Source: Paracoccus saliphilus
Lineage (GTDB): Bacteria > Pseudomonadota > Alphaproteobacteria > Rhodobacterales > Rhodobacteraceae
NCBI RefSeq assembly: GCF_028553805.1
Contig: NZ_CP067140.1
Span: 310,001 to 374,000, forward strand
Direction of reading: 5' to 3'
DNA length: 64,000 nucleotides
The notes under the pieces: model-generated
What the model was told of the DNA's origin: nothing
The model's database searches: none
What the model saw: only the letters and a program-made list of their open reading frames with translations
Program-made: the position numbers and the translations under genes
In this document: positions 26,856-34,874 of the stretch, one piece after another
Layout: each line of letters begins with the position of its first letter
Numbering within the stretch: the stretch's first letter is position 1

Positions 26856-27859
26856 TTCGTCAACGCTTCCATCGCATCAGTCAGGGTTTCCAGGCCGTCG
26901 ATTAGGCGGATCGAGGCATGCATTGCCTCGGCATCAAGAATGACGATGCGATCTTCCTTCACGGCGGTCATCCGGCTGGTCACCGGGTCCGATTTGAGAA
27001 ACTCCAGCTTCTTCTCGTGATCGTCGGCCGGGAAGCGCCGACGATCCATTCGGGCAATCACGATGACCGAGGGATCGGCCTTCGCGATGCTCTCCCAGCC
27101 CACGGTCGGCCATTCCTCGTCGGATTCGATCACGTTGCGTAGCCCCAACCTCTCGAACATCCATGCCGGAATGCCCTTTTGCCCGGCCACGAAGGGATCG
27201 CGTTCCATTTCAGCAGAGGAAAACCAGACCACCGCAGAGGCGTCCAGCAGGTCCATTGCGCGGGCACGCTCGACCGCAGCCGCTTCGCGGGCCTGCAGAT
27301 CCACGATCAGCTCACTTCCGCGATCCTGCCTATCCATGATTGCGGCCATCTGCTTAATGCTCTTGTAGAGCGTTGCGATGTCGAAAGGTGCCAAGCGCGT
27401 CCCATCCGCACCGACAAGATTATCCTTACCTTCGCAATCGGGGGGCATCACATAGGCCGGAATGCCCAGATCGGCGAATTGCTCGCGCGTTCCGACGACC
27501 CCTTTCGGGCCGATCATCCATTCGAACATCGTCGGCACGAAGCCGGGACGCTTGTTTACCACCCCTTCAAAGCTCGGGGCGTTGTCCGAGATACGCTCTA
27601 CTGCCGCATTGGCATCCGCGAATTCCGGCAGCACCGCGTTAAACCAAAGCGCGGTGCCTGCCATCTGGTCCTCTGCACCGAGCGCGTAGAGTGTCTCGGT
27701 GGCGGCTTGCCCGATCGACACGATATTCTCCGGAGGGCCATCGAAAGTGATCTCGACACCGCAATTGTCGATGGTCAGTGGATATTCGGTCTCTGCGGCG
27801 AGTGCGCCGTTCGTGATCAATGCGCTGATCGCGATCAGCGAAAGGAAAGGCAGGTTCAT
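26852..27859 (-). CDS. Periplasmic substrate-binding protein, FecB/BtuF type (predicted corrinoid import)
   Basis: The protein has about 335 residues from ATG 27859 (MNLPFLSLIAISALITNGALA), a signal peptide followed by AETEYPLTI. The two-lobe class III binding fold is shown by NIVSIGQAATETLYALGAEDQMAG and DPSVIVIARMDRR, joined by a helix. Family members bind iron chelates, heme or corrinoids. Upstream on the same strand is a full cobalamin riboswitch, so B12 or a related corrinoid is the likely ligand. An open frame from 27967 is rejected because it lacks a signal at its start. Confidence 0.87.
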   Translation of the reverse strand: MNLPFLSLIAISALITNGALAAETEYPLTIDNCGVEITFDGPPENIVSIGQAATETLYALGAEDQMAGTALWFNAVLPEFADANAAVERISDNAPSFEGVVNKRPGFVPTMFEWMIGPKGVVGTREQFADLGIPAYVMPPDCEGKDNLVGADGTRLAPFDIATLYKSIKQMAAIMDRQDRGSELIVDLQAREAAAVERARAMDLLDASAVVWFSSAEMERDPFVAGQKGIPAWMFERLGLRNVIESDEEWPTVGWESIAKADPSVIVIARMDRRRFPADDHEKKLEFLKSDPVTSRMTAVKEDRIVILDAEAMHASIRLIDGLETLTDAMEALTK

Positions 27860-28028
27860 CTGGAAGCGTCCTTCTGGGATGAGAAGAACGGGGTAGGAAG
27901 CCCGCGCAAACTCGCGGCAAGGCAGCGCTCTTGCTGACAAGAGATGATTTGGCGGCATTTCCGCCACAAGCTGTATCCAGTCATCGCTGCTCCTTCCGGG
28001 GCACCCCGCCCGGGTTGGTTGACATGAC

Positions 28029-28207
28029 GATGGCAGGTCTCCTGACTTGCGGGTCGCTGCATATCCCGCCTTCCCGGCGCTCGGCTGCGCCAGTGGCTGT
28101 CGGGCTATGCTCTCCGCCTACAGTTGCGGGGGCAGTCGCGGAATTGGTGCTACGCACCTCACCACGTTCCCTTTTCACCCGGCGGCCTGACCGTCCCGGG
28201 AACCATC
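28029..28207 (-). ncRNA. Cobalamin (adenosylcobalamin) riboswitch
   Basis: On the minus strand the conserved elements appear in order: GGTGAAAAGGGAAC, GGTG..., CTGCCCCCGCAACTGTA, GCCACTG, CCGGGAAGGC, and the B12 box AAGTCAGGAGACCTGCC. Its 3' end is about 170 nt upstream of the FecB/BtuF-type gene, so it should shut off the importer when cobalamin is plentiful, either by hiding the ribosome-binding site or by termination. Confidence 0.95.
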
Positions 28208-28456
28208 ATCGACCGGGATGCCGCATGGGAGGTGCAAGGTCAACTAGTTTCGGTCGGGCGCGTGAGAATGTGCTGTCGTTGCGATGCAGCCATCTCTCCA
28301 TGACACCACCGCATCTGTTGGGGAACGGCGACCCGATGCCGGCCATCATCGGTCATCCTTGTGCGTGAGAGGCTGAAATGGCAAAATGGGAATGTGGCAG
28401 TGAATAACAGATCCTGCGTCGAACACGGCCAGGGCAAAAAAACGATAAGGCGGAAC

Positions 28457-28978
28457 ATGATCGACAGTGCATCCAAGACGTGGCTCGTCTCGGGCCTTTT
28501 AGTGGCGGCTTCCATACTTGCGGGTTGTTCAATGGGCGGTGACAGCAGTCGCAGTCGGCACGGACACACAAAGAAGGATGTGGAATGCATGGAACGTGCC
28601 ATATTCTTCGAGGCCAACAGATCGAGCCGGCAGGGAATGATCGCCGTTGGTACGGTTGTCATGAATCGTGTCGCGTCGGATGAATTTCCGAACACCGTCT
28701 GCGGTGTGGTGGGGCAGAAAAATCAGTTCGCACCGGGTGTGATGACCAGGCCGATGAACTCCAAGGCTTTACCCGATGTGCAGGAGGCCGCGCGGGCGGT
28801 GCTGAACGGCGAGCGGCAACCCGGTGTGCGCAACGCCAGGTTCTTCCATACCGCCGGCTACAGTTTTCCCTACAATAACATGCACTATGTCCTCGTTGCG
28901 GGCGGCAATGCATTCTACGAGAAGCGCAAGAAGCATTTGGTGACACAACGCGTCCCACCAGCCCCGATTGATCGTTAA
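28457..28978 (+). CDS. Cell wall hydrolase lipoprotein (SleB-like, Hydrolase_2)
   Basis: The protein has about 173 residues from ATG 28457 (MIDSASKTWLVSGLLVAASILAGC), a lipoprotein signal with lipobox LAGC. After a polar linker, residues ~40-165 are a SleB/CwlJ-type peptidoglycan hydrolase domain: ECMERAIFFEANRSSRQGMIAVGTVVMNRV contains the catalytic glutamate, and FHTAGYSFPYNNMHYVLVAGGNAFY closes the domain. Such enzymes are lytic transglycosylase- or amidase-like and help remodel the wall in non-sporulating proteobacteria. AAGGCGG precedes the ATG. Confidence 0.85.
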   Translation: MIDSASKTWLVSGLLVAASILAGCSMGGDSSRSRHGHTKKDVECMERAIFFEANRSSRQGMIAVGTVVMNRVASDEFPNTVCGVVGQKNQFAPGVMTRPMNSKALPDVQEAARAVLNGERQPGVRNARFFHTAGYSFPYNNMHYVLVAGGNAFYEKRKKHLVTQRVPPAPIDR

Positions 28979-29104
28979 GCGGTCAGCCCGGGCGTCTGGT
29001 GTTTTCGACGGAGACAAGTGGCGCTGCGGTGGACAGAATCGACTTGCGGCATTAGAACCCCTCCAATTCGGCGAAATGCCATGAATACTAAGGGATCGTT
29101 ACGC

Positions 29105-29437
29105 ATGCAGGTGCAAAACCGCGTCGCGAAATATTGTCTTGGACAGGTTGTCCGGCACAAGGACCGGCCGTTCCGCGGGGTCATTTTCGATGTCGACCCG
29201 GAATTCGCGAACACCGAGGAATGGTATGATTCCATTCCCGAAGACGTGCGGCCATCCAAGGATCAGCCGTTCTACCATCTCTATGCCGAAACCGAGGCGA
29301 CCTATTATATCGCCTATGTATCAGAGCAGAACCTGGTTCCTGATTCCTCGGGCGAGCCATTGGATCATCCCGAGGTGATCGAGATGTTCGGTGATTTCGA
29401 GGATGGCCGCTATCCGCTGCAGGAATTGCTGAATTAA
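29105..29437 (+). CDS. hspQ: Heat shock protein HspQ (YccV-like, hemimethylated DNA-binding domain)
   Basis: The protein has about 110 residues from ATG 29105, which has AAGGGA 9 nt upstream; ATG 29081 is an alternative. It carries the whole HspQ signature: KYCLGQVVRHKDRPFRGVIFDVDP, EWYDSIPEDVRPSKDQPFYHLYAE and YIAYVSEQNLVPDSSGEPLDHPE. HspQ modulates Lon-dependent proteolysis in enterics and was also described as binding hemimethylated DNA near oriC. Its 3' end overlaps the convergent anti-sigma gene by 4 bp. Confidence 0.93.
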   Translation: MQVQNRVAKYCLGQVVRHKDRPFRGVIFDVDPEFANTEEWYDSIPEDVRPSKDQPFYHLYAETEATYYIAYVSEQNLVPDSSGEPLDHPEVIEMFGDFEDGRYPLQELLN

Positions 29438-29931
29438 GCGCTCTGCGTGAGAGGGACGCTGAAGGCCAGATAGTTCTTCTGTTCCTCTCGGTAATAGCAC
29501 AGCGTTTGGGTCAAATCCTGGATGAGGAACCAGCCGAACCCGCTTTCGGAAAGCCCCGAATTTTCGGTCTTTGGCAAGCTGTGCGGCTGCAGGCATTTGT
29601 CCGGGAGAGAAATGCCATCATCCGCGACAGCGCAGACGAACCCTCGCTCGGTCCGGACGATGGACAGGTGAATCGTCGGCACGTCCTTCGCAGGAAGGTT
29701 GCCATGTCGTGGAACAGCGTGTTCCGCGACATTGTTCAACACCTCTGCCAGAACAAGTTCGAGCCGCCCGATGGTGTCGGGATTGGCTGATTTCGTGAAA
29801 CGGTTTCGGACGTCTGAGAGCGCTTCGCGGATAGCGAATGGGTTGGCTGTCAGGACCCGATGAAATAGCGGCCATGCCTTGCAAGCGGCGAATTTGCCGG
29901 GGTCGGCCTTCTGCCGGTCAATCGAATTCAC
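29434..29931 (-). CDS. Anti-sigma factor-type serine kinase (RsbW/SpoIIAB-like ATPase)
   Basis: The 165-residue protein is a GHKL ATPase with N box EVLNNVAEHA (63-72), G1 box VADDGI and G2-like box ESGFGWFLI. This is the RsbW/BtrW shape without extra domains. It would phosphorylate the STAS antagonist made by the gene just upstream and bind a target, classically a sigma factor. The start is GTG at 29931, overlapping the STAS gene stop by one base. No sigma factor or PP2C phosphatase gene lies next to it, so its partner is elsewhere. Confidence 0.85.
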   Translation of the reverse strand: MNSIDRQKADPGKFAACKAWPLFHRVLTANPFAIREALSDVRNRFTKSANPDTIGRLELVLAEVLNNVAEHAVPRHGNLPAKDVPTIHLSIVRTERGFVCAVADDGISLPDKCLQPHSLPKTENSGLSESGFGWFLIQDLTQTLCYYREEQKNYLAFSVPLTQSA

Positions 29932-30260
29932 TATCCGTTCTCCTGCTGTCGCTGAGGGGGCAGGATATGAAACACGGAATCCATTCGTGTCAGCTTGAAA
30001 ACCCGTTCGACATTGGGCGTTATGTTGGCAAGCGTCAGTGACAGCCCGGGCGGCATGGCTTTGTGTACTGCGATCAACGCGCCCAAGCCCGAACTGTCCA
30101 TGAAATCGACATGTTGCAGATCAAGCAATGCCGGTTTGCCGCGGTCGGTAATGATCTCGCGCACCACGTCCTTGAAACGCGTCGCATTGACAGCGTCGAT
30201 CCTGGATTCGCACGTAGTGATGATGGTCGTTTTTCCGTCTTCCGTGGTGGTAAGTTCCAT
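29931..30260 (-). CDS. STAS-domain anti-anti-sigma factor (RsbV/SpoIIAA-like)
   Basis: The 109-residue protein consists of one STAS domain. The motif FMDSSGLGALI places the phosphorylatable serine at residue 56 or 57, next to the domain's conserved loop. It should bind the kinase encoded by the following gene and be switched by phosphorylation. Stop TAG and the next GTG share one base, so stoichiometric, coupled translation is expected. It is divergent from the thiolase gene with 90 bp between. Confidence 0.88.
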   Translation of the reverse strand: MELTTTEDGKTTIITTCESRIDAVNATRFKDVVREIITDRGKPALLDLQHVDFMDSSGLGALIAVHKAMPPGLSLTLANITPNVERVFKLTRMDSVFHILPPQRQQENG

Positions 30261-30350
30261 CGAAACCCCATCTGATAATTCCGACAGATTGACTAGACGG
30301 GAAAGGTTACGATCAAGTAAGCGACTATCTGTCGAACAAGGGGGAAGATC

Positions 30351-31517
30351 ATGGCTGTTCGAAACGTATTCATTTTGGGGGCCGCGCGCACTCCGATGGG
30401 TGGATTTCAGGGAGCTTTGTCCAGCCTGACAGCCGCGGAGCTGGGGGGCACGGCAATCCGTGCCGCACTGGATCGTGCGGGAATTGCATCGGATCGGCCT
30501 GACGCGCTGTTCATGGGCTGTGTATTACCCGCAGGTCAGGGACAGGCTCCGGCACGGCAGGCGGGGTTCAGGGCCGGGCTGCCACAATCCGTACCGGCCA
30601 CGACGCTGAACAAGATGTGCGGCTCGGGAATGCAGGCAGTGATGATGGCAGGGGATGCGATCCGGGCGGGGAGCGCCGATCTGATCGTTGCCGGAGGTAT
30701 GGAGAGCATGACGAATGCGCCATATCTGTTGCCCAAGATGAGGTCGGGCGCAAGGTTGGGTCATGGGGAAGTGGCTGATCACATGTTTCTCGATGGGCTC
30801 GAGGACGCTTATGACAGGGGCCGCCTGATGGGTACCTTTGCCGAAGACTGCGCTACCGAGTTTCGTTTCGATCGCGAGGCACAGGATGCCTATGCGCTGA
30901 CGAGCCTGGGCCGCGCGAATGAGGCTATCGCTTCAGGCGCGTTCGCCGCCGAGATCGCTCCGGTCACAGTCACTGGCCGCAAGGGTGAGGCGGTTGTGGA
31001 CACGGATGAACAACCTGGCAATGCACGTCCTGACAAGATTCCGCATCTGAAACCTGCTTTCCGCAAGGACGGCACGGTGACCGCAGCCAATTCCAGTTCC
31101 ATCTCGGACGGCGCGGCGGCTTTGGTGATTGCTGCCGATAGCGCAGGGGCGGTTGCCCGGATCGCCGGCTATGCCAGTCACGCGCAACAGCCGGGCCAGT
31201 TCCCCACGGCTCCGGTTCCCGCTGCCGAAAGGCTTCTGTCCAACCTTGGCTGGTCGAAAGACAGCGTCGATCTGTGGGAGGTGAACGAGGCCTTTGCGGT
31301 CGTTCCGATGGCTTTCATGGCGCGGATGTCCTTGTCGCATGACAAGGTCAACGTGAATGGCGGTGCCTGTGCGTTAGGGCACCCGATCGGCGCGTCAGGC
31401 GCTCGGATCATCGTGACGCTGATTCATGCACTGCAAGCTCGAGGCGGCAAACGGGGTGTTGCCGCTATCTGCATCGGCGGCGGCGAGGGCACGGCAATCG
31501 GGATCGAGCTTGTCTGA
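30351..31517 (+). CDS. Acetyl-CoA C-acetyltransferase (thiolase)
   Basis: The 388-residue thiolase-fold enzyme has the acylated cysteine C90 in NKMCGSGMQAV, the catalytic histidine in GGACALGHPIGASGAR, the NEAFAV block and the second cysteine in AAICIGGGEGTAIGIE. Length and motifs match biosynthetic/degradative acetoacetyl-CoA thiolases. It could feed polyhydroxybutyrate or ketone/fatty acid metabolism; no reductase or PHB synthase gene is nearby. GGGGGAAG precedes ATG 30351. It is convergent with a LysR gene. Confidence 0.9.
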   Translation: MAVRNVFILGAARTPMGGFQGALSSLTAAELGGTAIRAALDRAGIASDRPDALFMGCVLPAGQGQAPARQAGFRAGLPQSVPATTLNKMCGSGMQAVMMAGDAIRAGSADLIVAGGMESMTNAPYLLPKMRSGARLGHGEVADHMFLDGLEDAYDRGRLMGTFAEDCATEFRFDREAQDAYALTSLGRANEAIASGAFAAEIAPVTVTGRKGEAVVDTDEQPGNARPDKIPHLKPAFRKDGTVTAANSSSISDGAAALVIAADSAGAVARIAGYASHAQQPGQFPTAPVPAAERLLSNLGWSKDSVDLWEVNEAFAVVPMAFMARMSLSHDKVNVNGGACALGHPIGASGARIIVTLIHALQARGGKRGVAAICIGGGEGTAIGIELV

Positions 31518-31534
31518 GGCGGAAACTATGCGCC

Positions 31535-32488
31535 TCAATGGTCGTGGTGATCTATCTCTGGCGTGCTCTGCACATCGCTGGCGCCCAGCCAGTTCCCCTG
31601 ACCGATCAACTCCGCCGTGACTTCTCGCAGGCACAGGCTGGCGGCAGTGGCGGCCCGCGACAGGAGGCGGGTCGAGTGGCTGGCCAAATAGGCGCTACGC
31701 CAAAGCCGATCATCCGCGAAAGGCCGTGCCTGCAGCAATCCGCGCTCGACCTCTTCTACGACGGCATGGACGGGCAGGACAGAGCAGCCGAAACCGTCCT
31801 GAACCAGACGCTTGATGCAGGCGTAGCTGTCGACCTCGATGGCCGGGTCGAAGGTGAGGCCCGCTTCCTGCATTCGTTGCTGGATCATTCGGCGCAGCCC
31901 GTGTGACGCACTGGGCAGGATCAATGGCATGCTGGTCAGTGTTGCCAGGCTCGCTGGTGCGGAATCCGTGATTCCGGTTGGCAGCAGGATGACCAGCTCT
32001 TCCTGCAACAGCGGTTCAAGCCGGACCTGCCTGCTATTCGTGGCGCCATACAGGACGCCAAGATCTATCCGTCCTTCTTCAAGCCATTCGCCGACAAAAC
32101 CGCTCATCGCCTCGGCGATGATCAGCTTGATTCTCGGATGACGCCTATGAATATGCGCGATCAGGGGAACCGACAGGATACCGCTGATCGTACCCGGCAA
32201 TCCGATCCGAACCGTGCCACCGGGTTGCTTTCCAACCTGATGCAGCTCCTCATGCATGTGATCGAACCCTGCCAGCAATGGTCGGGCGCGTTCGACCAGA
32301 AGCGAGCCCGCCTCGGTTGCGCTTACTCCGCTCGAATGACGTAGCAGCAGCGGGGTGCCAAGCGTTTCTTCCATCTTGCGGACATGGAGCGACAGGGCTG
32401 GTTGCGCGATATTCAGGCGTTTCGCCGCGCGAGAAAAGGAACCCTCTTCGACGATTGCAAGAAAATAGCGCAGCTGCCTTATATCCAT
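31535..32488 (-). CDS. LysR family transcriptional regulator
   Basis: The 317-residue protein has an N-terminal winged helix-turn-helix (MDIRQLRYFLAIVEEGSFSRAAKRLNIAQPALSLHVRKMEE, residues 1-60) and a LysR substrate-binding domain (about 90-300). It is divergent from the acyl-CoA dehydrogenase / CoA-transferase / hydratase operon across a very AT-rich 116-bp gap, so it most likely activates that operon in response to a pathway acid or CoA ester. The effector is unknown. Confidence 0.9.
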   Translation of the reverse strand: MDIRQLRYFLAIVEEGSFSRAAKRLNIAQPALSLHVRKMEETLGTPLLLRHSSGVSATEAGSLLVERARPLLAGFDHMHEELHQVGKQPGGTVRIGLPGTISGILSVPLIAHIHRRHPRIKLIIAEAMSGFVGEWLEEGRIDLGVLYGATNSRQVRLEPLLQEELVILLPTGITDSAPASLATLTSMPLILPSASHGLRRMIQQRMQEAGLTFDPAIEVDSYACIKRLVQDGFGCSVLPVHAVVEEVERGLLQARPFADDRLWRSAYLASHSTRLLSRAATAASLCLREVTAELIGQGNWLGASDVQSTPEIDHHDH

Positions 32489-32506
32489 TCCGGGACCTCG
32501 ATGGGG

Positions 32507-32563
32507 TATTGTATATTTTAATTATATAATAATTAGAACTAATATATATTTGCATTATAATTC
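32507..32563. promoter_or_regulatory. AT-rich LysR/acyl-CoA operon control region
   Basis: About 57 bases with very few G or C lie between the divergent LysR and acyl-CoA dehydrogenase genes. Within it TAATTA-TATAA-TAATTA (32519-32535) is both a direct and an inverted repeat and contains T-N11-A spacings typical of LysR sites. It probably holds both promoters and the regulator's sites. Confidence 0.5.
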
Positions 32564-32604
32564 GAGCTGCGCCAGTCATTGAATCGACAAGGCGAGGTTC
32601 GAAG

Positions 32605-33768
32605 ATGCAGAATATAGGCTCCGACCAGTTTCAGGATATCCGTGACGCGGTGCGTGCGCTTTGCGCCGAGTTTCCCGACGAGTACCACCGCAAGATCGAT
32701 GAACAGCGCGGCTACCCCGAGGAATTCGTAAACGCGTTGACGCGGGCCGGCTGGATGGCGGCGCTGATCCCCGAGGAATATGGCGGTTCTGGATTGGGGC
32801 TGACCGAAGCCTCGGTCATCATGGAAGAGATCAACCGGGCAGGTGGCAATTCGGGCGCCTGCCACGGACAGATGTACAATATGAACACGCTGATACGGCA
32901 CGGCTCGGAAGAACAGCGACAGAAATACCTGCCCCGGATTGCCGCGGGTGAGTTGCGTCTGCAATCCATGGGCGTGACCGAGCCGACCACCGGCACCGAT
33001 ACCACCAGGATCAAGACCACGGCGGTTCGCAAAGGTGACCGCTATGTCATCAACGGCCAGAAGGTCTGGATCAGCCGGGTTCAGCATTCCGAGTTGATGA
33101 TCCTGCTGGCCCGCACCACGCCCTTAGCCGAGGTGAAGAAAAAGACCGAAGGGCTGTCGATCTTCATCGTCGATGTGAAAGAGGCGATGGAAAAGGGCAT
33201 GCAGGTCCGCCCGATCCTCAACATGGTCAACCATGAGACTAACGAGCTGTTCTTCGACAATCTCGAGATCCCGGCCGAGAACCTGATCGGAGAGGAGGGG
33301 CAGGGGTTCAAGTATATCTTGACCGGGCTGAACGCCGAGCGGACGTTGATTGCCGCCGAATGTATCGGTGACGGTTACTGGTTCGTAGACCGGGTCTCTA
33401 AATATGTCAGCGAACGGAACGTGTTCGGCCGTCCCATCGGCCAGAATCAGGGTGTGCAGTTCCCCATTGCCGAAAGCTTCATCGAGGTGGAGGCCGCCAA
33501 TCTGATGCGTTTCGAGGCATGCCGCCGCTATGACGCGCGGGAACCTTGCGGGGCACAGGCCAACATGGCCAAGTATCTGGCAGCCAAGGCAAGCTGGGAG
33601 GCTGCGAATGCCTGCCTGCAATTCCATGGCGGCTTCGGTTTCGCTTGCGAATACGATATCGAACGCAAGTTCCGCGAAACGCGGCTGTACCAGGTCGCGC
33701 CGATCTCGACCAACCTGATCCTTTCCTATGTCGCCGAGCATGTGCTGGGCTTGCCGAGGTCGTTCTGA
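32605..33768 (+). CDS. Acyl-CoA dehydrogenase family protein
   Basis: The 387-residue protein has the three-part fold: helical N-domain, beta middle domain with MGVTEPTTGTDTTRIKTTA (FAD contact) and KVWISRVQHSELMILLART, and a C-terminal helical domain ending FHGGFGFACEYDIERKFRETRLYQ. It would oxidise an acyl-CoA with FAD and pass electrons to ETF. At the site of the usual catalytic YEGTSE stretch it reads VAPISTN, so the standard glutamate there is missing; the base may sit elsewhere as in isovaleryl-CoA-type enzymes. Its stop overlaps the next start (TGATG). Confidence 0.88.
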   Translation: MQNIGSDQFQDIRDAVRALCAEFPDEYHRKIDEQRGYPEEFVNALTRAGWMAALIPEEYGGSGLGLTEASVIMEEINRAGGNSGACHGQMYNMNTLIRHGSEEQRQKYLPRIAAGELRLQSMGVTEPTTGTDTTRIKTTAVRKGDRYVINGQKVWISRVQHSELMILLARTTPLAEVKKKTEGLSIFIVDVKEAMEKGMQVRPILNMVNHETNELFFDNLEIPAENLIGEEGQGFKYILTGLNAERTLIAAECIGDGYWFVDRVSKYVSERNVFGRPIGQNQGVQFPIAESFIEVEAANLMRFEACRRYDAREPCGAQANMAKYLAAKASWEAANACLQFHGGFGFACEYDIERKFRETRLYQVAPISTNLILSYVAEHVLGLPRSF

Positions 33769-34874
33769 TGAGCGGGCTGCCACTGGAAGGACTGACCGTC
33801 ATTGCCATCGAACAGGCAGTCGCGGCCCCATTCGCCAGTTCGCGGCTGGCCGATGCGGGTGCGCGCGTACTCAAGATCGAGCGGCCCGAGGGGGATTTCG
33901 CGCGTGGCTACGATGCCGTGGCAAAGGGTCAATCGAGCTATTTCGTCTGGCTGAACCGGGGCAAGGAGTCGGTCGCATTGGATCTGCGCTCGGCAGAGGG
34001 TAAGGCCGAGTTGGAGCGGATGCTGGAAGGCGCCGATGTGCTGCTGCAGAATCTCAAGCGCGGTGCGCTGGAGCGTCTCGGTTTCGGCTTCGACCGGCTG
34101 GCGCAGGATTTTCCGCGGTTGATCACCTGCTCGATCACCGGCTATGGCGAGGATGGCCCGATGGCTGACCGCAAGGCCTATGACCTGCTGATACAGGCGG
34201 AATCCGGGCTGTGCTCGATCACCGGCGGACCGGATGAGCCCGCCCGTGTGGGGATCTCGATCGTCGATATCGCCACCGGAGCGACGGCCCATGCGGCGAT
34301 ACTCGAGGCTCTGATCCGGCGCGGTATCACGGGCAAGGGCGCGAATATCTCGGTCTCGATGTTCGATGTCATGGCCGATTGGCTAACCGTGCCGCTGCTC
34401 AATCACGAGGGTGGCAGGACGCCCAAGCGCATTGGCATGGCGCATCCGTCGATCGCGCCCTATGGGGTGTTCCGGACGCGGGACGATCAGGCAATGCTGA
34501 TCTCGGTCCAGAGCGACCGGGAATGGCGTAATCTTTGCAAATTGTTTCTCGAACGCCCGGAACTGGGCGAGGAGCCGCGCTTCGCCACCAATGTCGCCCG
34601 GGTCGAGAACCGGGTGCAGACCGACGCCGCTGTTGCCGAAGGGTTCGCCCGGATGGATGCAAAGCAGGCCGTCGCCGCGCTGCTGAAAGCAGATGTGGCC
34701 CTGGCATCGGTCAGCGATATGGCGCAGCTTTCCACCCATCCGCATGTGCGCCGGATTACTGTCGATACGCCGAACGGTCCGGTCTCGTTTCCCGCTCCGG
34801 CCCCGATAGTAACCGGTGTCGAACGGCAATATGGTCCGGTGCCGGCGCTGCCTGTAAAGGAGCAAAAGGCATGA
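33768..34874 (+). CDS. CaiB/BaiF (class III) CoA-transferase
   Basis: The protein has 368 residues from ATG 33768 (MSGLPLEGLTVIAIEQAVAA). It moves CoA from a donor thioester to an acid. Features of family III are present: ADAGARVLKIERPEGDFARGYD, the LNRGKESVALDLRSAEGKAEL stretch, and PRLITCSITGYGEDGPMADRKAYDLLIQAESG with the catalytic aspartate in AYDLLIQ. It overlaps both neighbours (TGATG before, ATGA after), so the three enzymes are made together. Substrate candidates are C4-C5 dicarboxylic or branched acids. Confidence 0.9.
   Translation: MSGLPLEGLTVIAIEQAVAAPFASSRLADAGARVLKIERPEGDFARGYDAVAKGQSSYFVWLNRGKESVALDLRSAEGKAELERMLEGADVLLQNLKRGALERLGFGFDRLAQDFPRLITCSITGYGEDGPMADRKAYDLLIQAESGLCSITGGPDEPARVGISIVDIATGATAHAAILEALIRRGITGKGANISVSMFDVMADWLTVPLLNHEGGRTPKRIGMAHPSIAPYGVFRTRDDQAMLISVQSDREWRNLCKLFLERPELGEEPRFATNVARVENRVQTDAAVAEGFARMDAKQAVAALLKADVALASVSDMAQLSTHPHVRRITVDTPNGPVSFPAPAPIVTGVERQYGPVPALPVKEQKA

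Noticed and set aside
30288..30330. sigma70-like promoter before the thiolase gene
   Set aside because: TTGACT is present, but no -10 hexamer lies at an acceptable spacing.
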